64,000 nucleotides of DNA from Chitinasiproducens palmae (GCF_900095735.1 NZ_FNLO01000011.1:162908-226907); one strand, 5' to 3'; counted from the first letter of the stretch, positions 39,418-49,686 are shown. Program-made: numbers and translations. The notes: a model not told the origin generated them from the sequence alone.

Positions 39418-41256
39418 CTACTCCTGGCCGTCGCGCGCCGCGAAGAAGCGGGCGACCTCGTCGAAGGTGCGCTCCTGCTCGCGCTGTACGTAGGCGGCGG
39501 TGGTTTGCATCGACACGTGGCCAAGCACCTTCTGCACGACGTCGAGCGGCACGGCGGCCGCGACGGAGCCGGCCCCGAAGGTGTGGCGCAGCGCGTGGGC
39601 GCTGGTATTGGCGAGCAGTTCGCGGCTGGCCGGGTCGAGGCCGCGCATGGTCGTCGCCAGTTCGCGAAGCGTGCGCGTGACCAATGTGTTGTAGCGATCG
39701 GCCGAATAAGGCTGGCGCTCGCCGTCGCGATGCTTGGCCTGGGCGGACGGGGTGGACGGAATGCGCAGCGGGGCGACCAGCGGGCCGCCGAGTGCCATGT
39801 CGAAATCCTCGTTCCGGTCGCGCCAATGGGCGCGCAGCGCCTCGATCGTGGCGGGGCTGACCGGCACCACGCGTCGTTGCGCGCGCCGGCCCGTCACCGT
39901 CAGTGCCCACAGTGTTCGGCCGTCGGCCTGCTGCGTTGCGCGGTGCAGGTCGTCGCGGCGCGCTTTCGCCGCTTCGTCGCGGCGCAGGCCGGAATCGCCG
40001 AGCAACAGCAGCGCGGCGCGCGCGGTCCGCCACGGCGCGGCATCGGCGCGCGTGCAGCGCCGATCCAGCTCCGCGCGAACACGCGCCCAAAGCGCGGCCG
40101 GCAGTGCGCGCTCGACCTGCAATGCGTGATCGCGCTGGGGCGGCGCCGGTTTTCCGGCCAGTGCCCAGGGATTGCCGGCGAGATAGCGAACGTCGACGAG
40201 CCACGCGAACAAACCGTGCAGAATCGTGATGGCCTGCCGTTGCGACGGTGGCGACAGTGGCTGCGCCGTGAACGGCCGCCAGCGTGGCGAGCGGCGTGTG
40301 GCGCGCTCCCCAGTGAAGCGCAGGTCGGGCGACTGCAGGAAGCTTCGATAGGCGAGGCAGTCGGCAACGTCCAGCGAACTGAGCGGCTTGGCGCGCAGGA
40401 CGACCGCCCACAACATGAAGCGCTCGATTTCGCGCGTGTAAGCGCGCAGGGTGGCCGCTTCCGCCTGATGGCGATGCAGGTACAACTGGACGGCCGACAG
40501 GTCGTCGGCGGCGTCGACGTAGCAGAACAAGGCGGACCGGTTGGTGCCGGCGGCGCCCGACAGCGCGTGCGGCAAACGGATGCGTTCGAGCGGGGCCAGC
40601 GCTGCCGGGGCGGGATGGGCGGCGGCCGGTGCAAGTTCGACCGGGTCGATCGCATGGACGGGCTGCGGTGCGTCGACGTCCGCGTCGACGCGTGCACCGA
40701 TCGTCGCTTCGTGGCGGCGCAACCAGGCCACGATGCGTTGCGCCCGGCCCGCGCCGATGCGCGGCACGCTTCGCCACCAAGTGCCGCCGCGTCGGTTGCA
40801 GAACGCGACCAGTGCGCCGATGGTTTCGATGCCTTCGGCGCGCAGCCGCCGCGCGACCAGTGGCCGGAACCACATGCCCAATGCATGGCTCGCATGCGGC
40901 TCGGCCAGCGCCAGCTGTGCGGCCTCCTCGACCATCCGGTACACGCCGCTGCTGAGCCGCGCCGAGCCATGCTGGCGGATCGATTCACGCAGGTGGGCGG
41001 CCAGCGGCGCGGCGCCGTGCGCGATGGCCAGTCCGACCAGCTCGTCGAGGCGTTCGCGCAGAAAGCGCGCCATCGCGGCCGGGGTCGCCGCCTGCGGGTC
41101 CTCGTCCGGATCGTAGAAGGTGCGCGCGATGATCGCCGGATCGACGCGCTCGACGTAGGCCCGCAAGGCGCTGAAGTCCTTGCGGGTGTAATGGCGGCTG
41201 AAGGTCAGGCCGTCCATCAGGCCGTCGGTGGGTCGGGAGGGGGCGCGGTCAGCCAT
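39418..41256 (-). CDS. Tyrosine recombinase with N-terminal DUF3701 domain
   Basis: A 612-residue chromosomal site-specific recombinase. The C-terminal catalytic domain has Arg425 ([10 protein letters not shown]), His554-x-x-Arg557 (SAHALRHTF), His580 (LGH) and nucleophile Tyr589 (TAAYVQREQ). The core DNA-binding SAM-like domain spans about 245-370. Residues 20-185 form an N-terminal region ([23 protein letters not shown]...) that I assign to DUF3701, found before integrases in Burkholderiales; HhH-like [18 protein letters not shown] is at 165-182. No phage genes or att sites are near. It may act in chromosome or integron-like resolution, but this is inferred. Confidence 0.85.
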   Translation of the reverse strand: MADRAPSRPTDGLMDGLTFSRHYTRKDFSALRAYVERVDPAIIARTFYDPDEDPQAATPAAMARFLRERLDELVGLAIAHGAAPLAAHLRESIRQHGSARLSSGVYRMVEEAAQLALAEPHASHALGMWFRPLVARRLRAEGIETIGALVAFCNRRGGTWWRSVPRIGAGRAQRIVAWLRRHEATIGARVDADVDAPQPVHAIDPVELAPAAAHPAPAALAPLERIRLPHALSGAAGTNRSALFCYVDAADDLSAVQLYLHRHQAEAATLRAYTREIERFMLWAVVLRAKPLSSLDVADCLAYRSFLQSPDLRFTGERATRRSPRWRPFTAQPLSPPSQRQAITILHGLFAWLVDVRYLAGNPWALAGKPAPPQRDHALQVERALPAALWARVRAELDRRCTRADAAPWRTARAALLLLGDSGLRRDEAAKARRDDLHRATQQADGRTLWALTVTGRRAQRRVVPVSPATIEALRAHWRDRNEDFDMALGGPLVAPLRIPSTPSAQAKHRDGERQPYSADRYNTLVTRTLRELATTMRGLDPASRELLANTSAHALRHTFGAGSVAAAVPLDVVQKVLGHVSMQTTAAYVQREQERTFDEVARFFAARDGQE

Positions 41257-41807
41257 CGGGTGATCGATCAGGCGTAGCAGGCGATGGGTGAGGGTGATGG
41301 ATCAGGGTGATGGATCAGGGTGATGGATCAGGGCGATGAGTGAAGGCGACAGGCAAGGGCGACGGGCAAAGGCGACTGGTGGCCGCGACAGATGAAGGCG
41401 GCGGATCCGGGCGACCCGCCCAAGCCACCAGGCGGGGCATCGCGTCCAGGCGACCAACGGCCCCGATTGCGGCGTGCACCGGTGCCGCCTCCGATCCGAG
41501 CGGACGCCGGCGCATGATTTCCCGGCGTGCGGCGCACCGCGTAAGTATAGGCCGGGCGCGGCCGAGTACCGTCGCGCACGGCGCAAAAGCATGCAAGCCG
41601 GCAAGGTGGCGGTGTCGACCACGGCACATGCCACGGCGCACGCCACCGCCCATCGAAGCCGGCCGCGAGATCCAGGAGACAGGCGGGGAGGGCTCGGGGC
41701 CGCCCCGCCATGCGGGTCGAAGGCCTCCCGACATTGCCGGCCCGGCGCCGTTTCGCCGCAGCCGGGCGCCGCCCTGGGCGCGGGGAGGACGCGGCTATAA
41801 TGCCCGG
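41257..41807. other. 551-bp gap with a 13-bp tandem repeat
   Basis: No gene is visible between the recombinase and the UbiH-like gene. At 41291-41329 AGGGTGATGGATC is repeated three times, with a partial copy to 41338. A looser series of GGCGAC/GGCAAG units follows to about 41370. Frames on both strands are compositionally biased shadows. Confidence 0.55.
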
Positions 41808-42989
41808 ATGACTTCGTCGCCTCCCTCCTTTCACGCGGTCGTCGTCGGCGGTGGCCTCGTCGGCAAGACCACCGCGCTCGCCCTTTCGCAAGCCGGTCTG
41901 CGTGTCGCGTTGCTGGCGCCGCGCGGCGCGCCGCCGCCCGCCGGCGCGGAACAGTTCGACTCCCGGGTCTATGCGCTCGCGCCGAGCGCACAGGCCTTGC
42001 TCGAACGCCTGCGTGTCTGGCCGGCCATCGACGGACAGCGGCTGGGCCCGGTGCTGGACATGCAGGTGCGGGGCGACGCATTCGGCGAACTACGCTTCTC
42101 GGCGTTCCAGTCGGCGGTCGCGCAGCTTGCCTGGATCGCCGAGTCGGCCCGGATCGAAGCCGCGCTCGACATGGCCCTGGGTTTCCTGCCGCAGTTGTTC
42201 TGGCGCGAGCAGCGGGCGGTGGCGCTCGACAATCTGTCCGACGGTCCGGCTCGCCTGACGCTGGACGACGGTACGACGCTGTCGGCCGAGCTGGTCGTCG
42301 GCGCGGACGGCGCGCATTCCTGGGTGCGTGCGCAGACCGGCGGCACCGTCAAGCGGCGTGAGTACGAGCAGACCGGCGTGGTGGCGAATTTCCATACGTC
42401 CGAGCCGCATCGTGAAACCGCCCGTCAGTGGTTCCTCGACGGCGGCGAGATCCTTGCGCTGCTGCCGATGGCCGGTGACTACCTGTCGCTGGTGTGGTCC
42501 GCCCGTACCGAGCACGCGGAGAAGCTGATCCAGGGCGGTGGCGAGCGGCTCGGCGCCGAGATCGAGCGCGTCGCGCGCGGTTTCACCGGGACCTTGCGCT
42601 GCGTGACGCCGCCGCGTGGCTTCCCGCTGGCGCTGCAAAAGGTCGACCGCCTGATCGCACCGCGCGTCGCGCTGGTCGGCGATGCGGCGCACCTGATTCA
42701 TCCGTTGGCGGGCCAGGGCGTGAATCTCGGCTTGCGCGACGTGGCCGCGCTGGCCGATGCGCTGGCAGCCAAGGAGCCGTTCCGCGACCACGGCGATCCA
42801 GTCCTGCTGCGCCGCTACGAGCGGTCGCGACGCGAGGACATCGGCGCGATGACGCTGGCCACCGACGGCCTGCATCGCCTTTTCTCGGAACGTCTGCCGT
42901 TCCTGCGCGCGGTGCGCAATGCCGGCATGTCGATCGTCGGGGCCCAGCCGTTCCTGAAACGGTGGCTGGTTGCTCAGGCGCTGGGCTGA
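41808..42989 (+). CDS. UbiH/UbiF/COQ6 family FAD-dependent hydroxylase
   Basis: A 393-residue aromatic-ring hydroxylase of the ubiquinone biosynthesis group. The FAD Rossmann motif is VVGGGLVGKTTALALSQAG at the N-terminus, with Lys in place of the usual small residue after GG. The second motif is LVVGADGAHSWVRAQ near residue 160, and the GD motif is LVGDAAHLIHPLAGQGVNLGLRDV near residue 285. Which ring position it hydroxylates cannot be read. ATG 41808 is chosen because the open frame from 41340 runs through repeats. dsbC follows 80 bp downstream on the same strand. Confidence 0.88.
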   Translation: MTSSPPSFHAVVVGGGLVGKTTALALSQAGLRVALLAPRGAPPPAGAEQFDSRVYALAPSAQALLERLRVWPAIDGQRLGPVLDMQVRGDAFGELRFSAFQSAVAQLAWIAESARIEAALDMALGFLPQLFWREQRAVALDNLSDGPARLTLDDGTTLSAELVVGADGAHSWVRAQTGGTVKRREYEQTGVVANFHTSEPHRETARQWFLDGGEILALLPMAGDYLSLVWSARTEHAEKLIQGGGERLGAEIERVARGFTGTLRCVTPPRGFPLALQKVDRLIAPRVALVGDAAHLIHPLAGQGVNLGLRDVAALADALAAKEPFRDHGDPVLLRRYERSRREDIGAMTLATDGLHRLFSERLPFLRAVRNAGMSIVGAQPFLKRWLVAQALG

Positions 42990-43069
42990 CCTCTCTTGCG
43001 GACCGGCTGCTCCGTGCCCGCCGGCGTCGCGCCTTTCCATTCCCTGCTTTTCCTTGCACCGAGTTCCTT

Positions 43070-43786
43070 ATGAAACGCGTTCTTGTCTCGATAGCATCTG
43101 TGCTGGCCATTCTCGCCGCGCCTGCTGCCCGCGCCGATGCGACCACCGATGCCCTCAAGGCGGCGCTGCAGAAGCGCCTCGGGCCCGAGGCGACGATCCG
43201 CGGCGTCGAGCGCTCGGCGATGCCGGGCGTCTACGAGGTCAATGTCGGTTCGCAACTGATCTATAGCGATGCAAAGGGTGAGCACGTGCTGATCGGCAAC
43301 ATGATCGACACCGCCAGCGGCGAGAACCTGACGCAGACCCGCTTCTCGCAGGTCAACCGGATCGATGTCTCGAAGCTGCCGCTCAACGACGCGATCAAGA
43401 CGGTGAAGGGCAACGGCCGGCGCAAGCTCTATGTGTTCTCCGACCCGCGCTGCCCGTACTGCCATCGGCTCGAGGAGACGCTCAAGGACATGAAGGACCT
43501 GACGATCTACACCTTCCTGTACCCGGTGCTCGGTCCCGAGTCGGTCGACAAGGCCAAGTCGATCTGGTGCGCGAAGGACCGTACGCAGGCTTGGCGCGAC
43601 TGGATGCTCGACAAGAAGGACCCGGGCAACGCGACGTGCGACACCACGGCACTGACGCGTAATCGCGCGCTCGGCGAAAGCTATGGCGTGACCGGCACGC
43701 CGACCGTCGTGCTGGCCGACGGCAGCCGTCTCCCCGGCGCGGTGCCCGCCGCGGAACTGGAGAAAGCGCTGGCGCGCCAGCGCTGA
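43070..43786 (+). CDS. dsbC: Thiol:disulphide interchange protein DsbC
   Basis: A 238-residue periplasmic disulphide isomerase. The signal peptide ends near residue 22 (AAPAARA). An N-terminal dimerisation domain (about 23-95) precedes the thioredoxin domain, whose active site is CPYC at residues 128-131 (DPRCPYCHRLEE). A second Cys pair occurs in SIWCAKD and NATCDTT, and the cis-Pro loop is VTGTPTVVLADG. Length equals that of E. coli DsbC. The partner DsbD is not in the window. It is preceded by the UbiH-like gene, with M61 peptidase 47 bp after. Confidence 0.94.
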   Translation: MKRVLVSIASVLAILAAPAARADATTDALKAALQKRLGPEATIRGVERSAMPGVYEVNVGSQLIYSDAKGEHVLIGNMIDTASGENLTQTRFSQVNRIDVSKLPLNDAIKTVKGNGRRKLYVFSDPRCPYCHRLEETLKDMKDLTIYTFLYPVLGPESVDKAKSIWCAKDRTQAWRDWMLDKKDPGNATCDTTALTRNRALGESYGVTGTPTVVLADGSRLPGAVPAAELEKALARQR

Positions 43787-43833
43787 AAACGCGCCGCGCG
43801 CCGTACCCCTTGCGATTACCGGCCTTGCCAACG

Positions 43834-45606
43834 ATGAATCCGATCCGCTACACGATCCGCCCGTCCCGTCCGGCAGCCCACGTATTTGAAGTCACGCTGA
43901 CGGTCGCGGAACCGGCGGCGGACGGGCAGCGCTTCTTTCTGCCGGTCTGGATTCCGGGCAGCTACATGGTGCGCGAGTTCTCGCGCAACATCGTGACGAT
44001 CGGCGCGCGCGCCGCGAGCGGTCGGCGCGTGGCGCTGACCAAGCTCGACAAGCACACGTGGCAGGCCGCGCCTTGCAAGGGACCGCTGACGCTGCGCTAT
44101 GAGGTGTACGCCTGGGACCTGTCGGTCCGTTCCGCCTATCTGGACGACACCATCGGCTTCTTCAATGGCACCAGCGTGTTCCTCGCGGTGGTGGGCCAGG
44201 AGACGGCGCCGTGCAGCGTGACGATCGAGGCCCCGGCCGGCGTGTCCGGCTGGCGCGTGGCGACCTGCCTGCGCGAGGCGCGCGGCACGCGCCGCTATGG
44301 CTTCGGCGACTATCTGGCCGACGACTACGACGAGCTGATCGACCATCCGGTCACGCTGGGCCTGTTTCAGTCCACGACCTTCGAGGCGCATGGCGTGCCG
44401 CACGACATCGTGATCAGCGGTGCGGTGCCCGGCCTCGACCTGCCGCGCTTGGCTGCCGACCTGCAGCGCATCTGTGAGCGTCAGATCGCGATGTTCGAGC
44501 CGCGTACGCGGCGCGCGCCGATGACGCGCTACGTGTTCATGACGATGGCGGTGGGCGACGGCTACGGCGGTCTCGAGCATCGCGCCTCCACCGCGCTGAT
44601 TGCCAACCGCGACGACCTGCCGTTGCGCGGCGTCGCGGAGGTGGGGGAAGGCTATCGCACCTATTTGGGACTGTGCAGTCACGAGTACTTCCACACCTGG
44701 AACGTCAAGCGGATCAAGCCGGACAGCTTCGTCGATTACGATCTGAGCCGCGAGAACTACACGACGCTGCTCTGGCTGTTCGAGGGCTTCACCTCGTATT
44801 ACGACGATCTGACGCTGGTTCGCAGCGGCCTGATCGATGCAAACGCTTATTTCGGCCTGCTCGGCAAGACCATCGCCAATGTCGAGCGCGGCAGCGGTCG
44901 GCTCAAGCAAACGGTCGCCGAAAGTTCGTTCGATGCATGGACCAAGTATTACCGGCAGGACGAGAACGCTAGCAACGCAATTGTCAGCTACTACACGAAG
45001 GGATCGCTGGTCGCGCTCGCATTCGACCTCGCGATCCGCGCGCGAAGCGAGTCGCGCCGCTCGCTCGACGATTTCATGCGGCTGCTGTGGCAGCGCTTCG
45101 GACGCGACTTCTACCGGGGCAGGAAACGCGGCGTCGACGCGGCCGACGTGCTGGCGCTGATCGAGGAGTCGACCGGCGTCGACCTGAGCGATCTGTTCGC
45201 ACAGGCCGTCGATTCGACGCGCGACCTGCCGTTCGAGGCCTTGTTCGCACCGTTCGGGCTGAGCCTGGAAGCGGTGCCTGTCGCAGGCAGCCGCGTCTCG
45301 CTCGGCGCGAAGGTACGCCCGGACGGTGTGCTGGCTGCCGTGTACGACAACGGCCCGGCCCAGGCGGCCGGACTGTCGGCCTCCGATACCCTGGTGGCAG
45401 TCGATGGTCTGCGAGTGACCGGCGGCAATCTTGAAAAACTGCTGACGCGCTACGCGCCGCGCCAACAGATCGAAATCCATGCATTCCGTCGCGATGTCCT
45501 GCGCAGCTTCCGCCTGACACTGGCGCCGGCGGATGTCTCGCATTTCCGTCTGCTGGCCAGCGACACGCGCGCCGGCCGTGCATTGCGCAACGCCTGGCTG
45601 CGCTGA
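43834..45606 (+). CDS. M61 family metallopeptidase with PDZ domain
   Basis: A 590-residue zinc peptidase of the glycyl aminopeptidase type (M61). The zinc-binding motif is SHEYFHTWN near residue 288, followed by NVKRIKPDSFVDYDL and the Glu in LLWLFEGFTSYYDDL. The N-terminal beta domain (about 1-170) is RYTIRPSRPAAHVFEVTL onwards, and a PDZ domain lies at about 490-575 (LAAVYDNGPAQAAGLSASDTLVAVDG). No signal peptide is seen, so it is probably cytoplasmic. ATG 43834 is preferred over a TTG eight codons upstream. It follows dsbC. Confidence 0.9.
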   Translation: MNPIRYTIRPSRPAAHVFEVTLTVAEPAADGQRFFLPVWIPGSYMVREFSRNIVTIGARAASGRRVALTKLDKHTWQAAPCKGPLTLRYEVYAWDLSVRSAYLDDTIGFFNGTSVFLAVVGQETAPCSVTIEAPAGVSGWRVATCLREARGTRRYGFGDYLADDYDELIDHPVTLGLFQSTTFEAHGVPHDIVISGAVPGLDLPRLAADLQRICERQIAMFEPRTRRAPMTRYVFMTMAVGDGYGGLEHRASTALIANRDDLPLRGVAEVGEGYRTYLGLCSHEYFHTWNVKRIKPDSFVDYDLSRENYTTLLWLFEGFTSYYDDLTLVRSGLIDANAYFGLLGKTIANVERGSGRLKQTVAESSFDAWTKYYRQDENASNAIVSYYTKGSLVALAFDLAIRARSESRRSLDDFMRLLWQRFGRDFYRGRKRGVDAADVLALIEESTGVDLSDLFAQAVDSTRDLPFEALFAPFGLSLEAVPVAGSRVSLGAKVRPDGVLAAVYDNGPAQAAGLSASDTLVAVDGLRVTGGNLEKLLTRYAPRQQIEIHAFRRDVLRSFRLTLAPADVSHFRLLASDTRAGRALRNAWLR

Positions 45607-45615
45607 ACCACGTTG

Positions 45616-46506
45616 CTACATGCCGTGCGCGAGCAGGTAATCGACGAACGCGCGCGTCTTGCGCGGCGTGAAGCGTCGCGACGGCATTACCAGGTGAACC
45701 GTCTCGGTGCGTAAGCTCCAGTCGGCCAGCACCCGCTGCAGTTGGCCGGCGCGTACGTTGCTTTCGCACAGTGCGTCCGGCAATACGGCGATTCCCGCGC
45801 CCTCGATCGCGAGCGCGCGCTGCATCACGACCGAGTTGACCTGCACGGCCTGGCGTTCGAGGTCGAGGGTCACCTGACGCCGACGCTGCGTCAGCGTTTC
45901 GGTATTCATCAGGCGGCGCGCCCCGCGCAGCAGCACGAAGCGGTGCGCATGCAACCCGCTTGGGCTGGTCGGCAGACCGGCCTCGGCCAGATAGGCCGGG
46001 CTTGCATAGAGCGAGCGGCGGATTTCGCCAAAGCGGCGCGCGACCAGATTCGAATCGGTCAGCATGCCCGCCCGCACCGCGACGTCCACGCGCTCGGCGA
46101 TCAGGTCCACGCGCCGCGCGCTGAGGTCGAGTTCCACGGTGACGTCCGGGAAATCCGCGCAGTAGCGCGCGATCGGCACGGCGAGGTAATGTTCCGCAAA
46201 GTCCGCCGGCGCCGTCACGCGCAGACGGCCGCGCGGTTCCGCCGACAACTCCGCACCGAAGTCCCGTACCGCCTCGACTTCTTCGAGCAGCGGCTGGCAA
46301 CGCTCGAAGTAGGCCTGGCCGGCCTCGGTCAGTTCGATGCGTCGCGTCGAGCGGTCGAACAGGCGCACGCCCAGCGACTGCTCGAACGCCGCGAGCCGAC
46401 GGCTGACGGTCGCCTTTGGCGTGCCCAGCGCCTCGCCTGCGCGGCTGACGCTGCGCAGGCGCGCCACCTCCGCGAACAACAGCATGTCGTCCAATTCCTG
46501 GCGCAT
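45616..46506 (-). CDS. LysR family transcriptional regulator (near azoR)
   Basis: A 296-residue LysR-type regulator. The winged HTH is [42 protein letters not shown], close to the LrhA/AaeR-like group with the HTH beginning directly at the N-terminus. The effector domain begins [14 protein letters not shown] and covers about 90-290. It is divergent from the azoreductase gene, separated by 173 bp containing a T-N11-A type palindrome. This points to control of azoR by this regulator, perhaps in response to a quinone or electrophile; the ligand is inferred. Confidence 0.88.
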   Translation of the reverse strand: MRQELDDMLLFAEVARLRSVSRAGEALGTPKATVSRRLAAFEQSLGVRLFDRSTRRIELTEAGQAYFERCQPLLEEVEAVRDFGAELSAEPRGRLRVTAPADFAEHYLAVPIARYCADFPDVTVELDLSARRVDLIAERVDVAVRAGMLTDSNLVARRFGEIRRSLYASPAYLAEAGLPTSPSGLHAHRFVLLRGARRLMNTETLTQRRRQVTLDLERQAVQVNSVVMQRALAIEGAGIAVLPDALCESNVRAGQLQRVLADWSLRTETVHLVMPSRRFTPRKTRAFVDYLLAHGM

Positions 46507-46536
46507 CGGCTCCGCTCCGGCGATTGTCCCGTATTC

Positions 46537-46591
46537 GAGATACTGAATCTCATTTTAAGCGCTTCGCGCAAAGGCTTGCGGAGCCTAGAAT
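46537..46591 (+). promoter_or_regulatory. Divergent LysR/azoR control region
   Basis: The palindrome GAGAT-ACTGA-ATCTC is at 46537-46551. TTCGCG (46563-46568) and TAGAAT (46586-46591) are 17 bp apart and would start the azoR transcript near 46598. The palindrome centre is then about 54 bp upstream of the start, a usual place for a LysR activator site. Confidence 0.55.
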
Positions 46592-46679
46592 CGGGTCATC
46601 GCTGCTTTGGCGCCGGCATAGTGTGTTTCACCGCTTGTCCGCGCAACGCGGCACATCGACCAGAGAACGGATCAGGACC

Positions 46680-47279
46680 ATGACGACGATTCTGCAAATC
46701 AACGGCGCGGCGCGCTCACAAGGCGCGAACTCGACCCTGTTGGCCAACGAAACCACTGCGCATCTGAAGGACAAGTTCGGCGACGCGAAGGTGGTGGTGC
46801 GCGATCTTCATCAGACCGCGCTGCCGCCGCTCAGCGATACCGTGCTGGGCGCCTTCTTCACGCCCGAACCGCAACGCGACGAAGCCCAGCGCGCGATCGT
46901 CGCGCGCAGCGATGCGCTGATCGAGGAATTGCAGGCGGCGGATGTGGTCGTGATCGGGGCGCCGATGTACAACTTCGGCGATTCGACCCAACTGAAAGGC
47001 TATTTCGACTGGGTCGCCCGCGCGGGCCGAACCTTCCGGTACACGCCCGAGGGCAAGCCAGAGGGCCTGGTGGTCGGCAAGAAGGTTTACATCGTGGTGG
47101 CGCGTGGCGGCAAGTATGTCGGCACGCCGCTCGATACGCAGACGCCGTATCTGCAGACTTTCCTCGGCTTCCTCGGGATGACGGACGTGACGTTCATCCA
47201 TGCGGAGGGTTTCGCGATGGGCCCCGAGGCAGCCCAGGCCGCGCTGGACGGCGCTCGCGCCGCGATCGCCGCGCTCTGA
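46680..47279 (+). CDS. azoR: FMN-dependent NADH:quinone/azo reductase
   Basis: A 199-residue flavodoxin-like reductase of the AzoR family. The family N-terminus is [25 protein letters not shown]-binding loops are visible as [20 protein letters not shown] near residue 100 and VARGGKY in the next loop. It reduces quinones and azo dyes with NADH; its normal role is protection against thiol and quinone stress. ATG 46680 is chosen; the frame from 46524 extends over the promoter region. It is convergent with ung, with 64 bp between them. Confidence 0.93.
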   Translation: MTTILQINGAARSQGANSTLLANETTAHLKDKFGDAKVVVRDLHQTALPPLSDTVLGAFFTPEPQRDEAQRAIVARSDALIEELQAADVVVIGAPMYNFGDSTQLKGYFDWVARAGRTFRYTPEGKPEGLVVGKKVYIVVARGGKYVGTPLDTQTPYLQTFLGFLGMTDVTFIHAEGFAMGPEAAQAALDGARAAIAAL

Positions 47280-47343
47280 ACGGTCATCGCGGCGAAGCGG
47301 GAACCGAAGCCGGACGCCGTTTCGGCGACGGCCGTCGGCCCGC

Positions 47344-48111
47344 TCAGACGTCGATCCGCCAGTCGATCGGCGTCGCGCCGTTTGCCGACAGGAAGCGGTT
47401 TGCTTCGGCGAAGTGACCGCAGCCGAAGAACCCGCGGTGCGCCGCGAGCGGCGACGGGTGTGGCGCTTCCAGAACGAGATGTTGCGGCATCTCGGCAAGC
47501 AGTGCGCGCTTGGCTTGCGCGTGTGCGCCCCACAGCATGAACACCGTCGGCTGGGCGCGTTGCCCGAGCTGGCGGATCAGCCGGTCGGTGCAGTCTTCCC
47601 AGCCGTGTTTCGCATGGCTGGCGGCGCGACCCTGCTCGACGGTCAACACCGTGTTCAGCAGCAGCACCCCCTGGCGGGCCCAGCCGTCGAGACAGCCTGA
47701 GTTCGGCGGCGTCATGCCGAATTCGGCCTGCAATTCCTTGAAGATGTTGCGCAGCGAGGGCGGCGGGCGCACGCCTGGCGGCACGGAGAACGCCAGGCCA
47801 TGGGCTTGCGGCGTGCCGCGATCGTCGCCATGGTAGGGGTCCTGGCCCAGGATGACGACCTTGACTGCCTCGCATTCGGTCAGTTCGAGCGCGCGGAACA
47901 CATCCTCCGGATAGACGACGCGGCCGGCTGCGCGCTCGCCATCGACGAACGCACACAGCGCGGCATAGCGCGGCCCACCGATGAAGTCGGCAAGACAGTC
48001 GCGCCAGGTGCCGGACAGACCGGCGAAGGCATCGGCCAGTGGCGCCTTCGCCGGGCCTGCGCCGACGGCCGACGCAGCCGTGTCCTCGGGGAACAGATCG
48101 CGCGCGCTCAT
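47344..48111 (-). CDS. ung: Uracil-DNA glycosylase (family 1)
   Basis: A 255-residue enzyme removing uracil from DNA. The catalytic Asp is in the water-activating GQDPYHGDDRGTPQAHGLAFS. The DNA-binding loop is HPSPLAAHRGFFGC, and the proline-rich loop PPGVRPPPSLRNIFKEL follows. An extra N-terminal segment of about 30 residues precedes the core. ATG 48111 overlaps the CYTH gene stop (ATGA). It is the last gene of the rpe-gph-trpEGDC run. Confidence 0.95.
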   Translation of the reverse strand: MSARDLFPEDTAASAVGAGPAKAPLADAFAGLSGTWRDCLADFIGGPRYAALCAFVDGERAAGRVVYPEDVFRALELTECEAVKVVILGQDPYHGDDRGTPQAHGLAFSVPPGVRPPPSLRNIFKELQAEFGMTPPNSGCLDGWARQGVLLLNTVLTVEQGRAASHAKHGWEDCTDRLIRQLGQRAQPTVFMLWGAHAQAKRALLAEMPQHLVLEAPHPSPLAAHRGFFGCGHFAEANRFLSANGATPIDWRIDV

Positions 48112-48749
48112 CGGTGGCCCCGCACGAGCAGGTAACCGCGTTCGGCCTTCGATACGTCGGCGCGACTGGCGCCCGGCAGCGCAGCCACGACGCGCTCCGC
48201 GAACGCGCGTAGCGCGTCGTCGTTGCCTTCCAGCAATTCGACTTCGATCTCGCAGATGGGTGCGCGTTGCGGATGCGCTTCGCCGCCGGAGGTGCGGGCT
48301 GCATGGATCTCGCCGACGTCGACCACTGCCTCGAAGCGACTGTCGTCTGCTTCCAGCAGCCAGGCGGTGCGCACGAAGTCGGTGCTGAACAAGCGTTCCA
48401 GGCGCGGCGCGGCCTCGGTCAGCGCGGCGCGGGCCGCGGCGTCGTCGCATTCGGCGAGAAGCGATTCGATCTCCAGTGCCGGGCCCTGCACCGGCAGTTC
48501 CCATTCGTGGCGCACATGGAGACCGTCATGGGCGTCGCCGCTGGTCTTCAATGTCTGGCGCCAGGCGCCGCCGATCTGCCGCAGCCGCAGCGCCATGCGG
48601 CGCGCGGCGAGCAGGCAGTCCGGCGTATCGAAATAGGCATTCGACACCGTTTTCGCGACACCGGGCTGGCCGGACGTCCGTTCGAAGAAGGCCACGGCGT
48701 CGCGGGGATCGCCTGGCAATGCCAGCTTGATTTCCTTTTCGATGGCCAT
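48108..48749 (-). CDS. CYTH domain protein (triphosphate tunnel metalloenzyme)
   Basis: A 213-residue protein with the CYTH signature ExExK as MAIEKEIKLALPG (Glu and Lys in the first beta strand) and the later charged strands (RMALRLRQIGG, TLKTSGD, VRHEWELPVQG, ICEIEVELLEG). The family hydrolyses inorganic triphosphate or makes cyclic nucleotides; the bacterial enzymes are mostly triphosphatases. No CHAD domain is attached. It overlaps ung by four bases and is 16 bp after trpC. The partner of trp genes here is by position only. Confidence 0.88.
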   Translation of the reverse strand: MAIEKEIKLALPGDPRDAVAFFERTSGQPGVAKTVSNAYFDTPDCLLAARRMALRLRQIGGAWRQTLKTSGDAHDGLHVRHEWELPVQGPALEIESLLAECDDAAARAALTEAAPRLERLFSTDFVRTAWLLEADDSRFEAVVDVGEIHAARTSGGEAHPQRAPICEIEVELLEGNDDALRAFAERVVAALPGASRADVSKAERGYLLVRGHR

Positions 48750-48765
48750 CGGTTAAGCGCTTGCC

Positions 48766-49587
48766 TCAGTGGGTCGGTGTGCCGCGCGTCGGGCGACGTT
48801 GGAAGAACAGCGCGTCGAGTTCGACACCCGGTTCGGGCGCACGCATGAAGGCCTCGCCCACCAGGAAGCCGGGAACCCCGGCGGCGCGCAGGCGCTCGAC
48901 ATCGCGTGCGGCCAGAATACCGGATTCCGCGATGACGAAGCGATCGTCGGGCAGCGTGTCGAGCAGTCCCAGCGTGGTGTCGAGCGACACCTCGAAGGTG
49001 CGAAGGTTGCGGTTGTTGATGCCGAGCAGCGGCGTGTCGAGGGTCAGCGCGGCGTCGAGTTCGTCCCGTCCGTGGATTTCGACGAGTGCCGCCATGCCAA
49101 GGTCGTGGGCGATGTGTTCCAGCTCGCGCATCTGCGTCGGCGCCAGGATCGCGGCGATCAGCAGGATGCAGTCCGCCCCCATCGCGCGCGCCTCGAACAC
49201 CTGGTACGGATCGATGATGAAGTCCTTGCGCAGGACGGGGAGGGCGGTCGCCGCGCGCGCGGCACGCAGATAGTCGGGGCTGCCCTGGAAAAACGACACG
49301 TCGGTCAGCACGGACAGGCAGCTCGCGCCGTGCGCCTCATAGCTGCGCGCGATTGCCGGGGGATCGAAGTCCGGCCGGATCACGCCCTTGGACGGACTCG
49401 CCTTCTTGATTTCAGCGATCACCGCCGCGCGATCGGCGGACCGGGCGCCGCGCAGCGCGCCGACGAAATCGCGCGTCGCCGCGGCGCTCGCGCAGTTGCG
49501 CTCGAGCGTCGCCTGGGGCGTGTGCGCCCGGGCGGCCGCGACTTCCTCGCGCTTGACCGCGACGATCCGGTCGAGAATGTCGGACAT
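48766..49587 (-). CDS. trpC: Indole-3-glycerol phosphate synthase
   Basis: A 273-residue (beta/alpha)8 enzyme closing the indole ring in tryptophan synthesis. Catalytic Lys is in [17 protein letters not shown], the second Lys in [13 protein letters not shown], and Glu/Asn in [11 protein letters not shown] and VIAESGI. It is the monofunctional form without the TrpF fusion seen in enterics. ATG 49587 follows an AG-rich site. It is separated from trpD by about 100 bp. Confidence 0.96.
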   Translation of the reverse strand: MSDILDRIVAVKREEVAAARAHTPQATLERNCASAAATRDFVGALRGARSADRAAVIAEIKKASPSKGVIRPDFDPPAIARSYEAHGASCLSVLTDVSFFQGSPDYLRAARAATALPVLRKDFIIDPYQVFEARAMGADCILLIAAILAPTQMRELEHIAHDLGMAALVEIHGRDELDAALTLDTPLLGINNRNLRTFEVSLDTTLGLLDTLPDDRFVIAESGILAARDVERLRAAGVPGFLVGEAFMRAPEPGVELDALFFQRRPTRGTPTH

Positions 49588-49686
49588 GTGGAAACTCCAG
49601 AAGTGGCCGCCAGTGCGGCCATGGCATCGGTGCGGCCTGCGGCGGACGCGCCGCGACCGTGCATCGTGAGAGCGGGCGGCGTTCGC

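Noticed and set aside
39418..41256. Prophage integrase
   Set aside because: No phage structural, lysis or replication genes, no tRNA and no direct att repeats are near; flanking genes are housekeeping. Kept as a chromosomal recombinase.
43816..45543. 575-residue open frame antisense to the M61 peptidase
   Set aside because: The plus-strand gene has catalytic and PDZ motifs; the antisense translation has no recognisable domain and biased composition.
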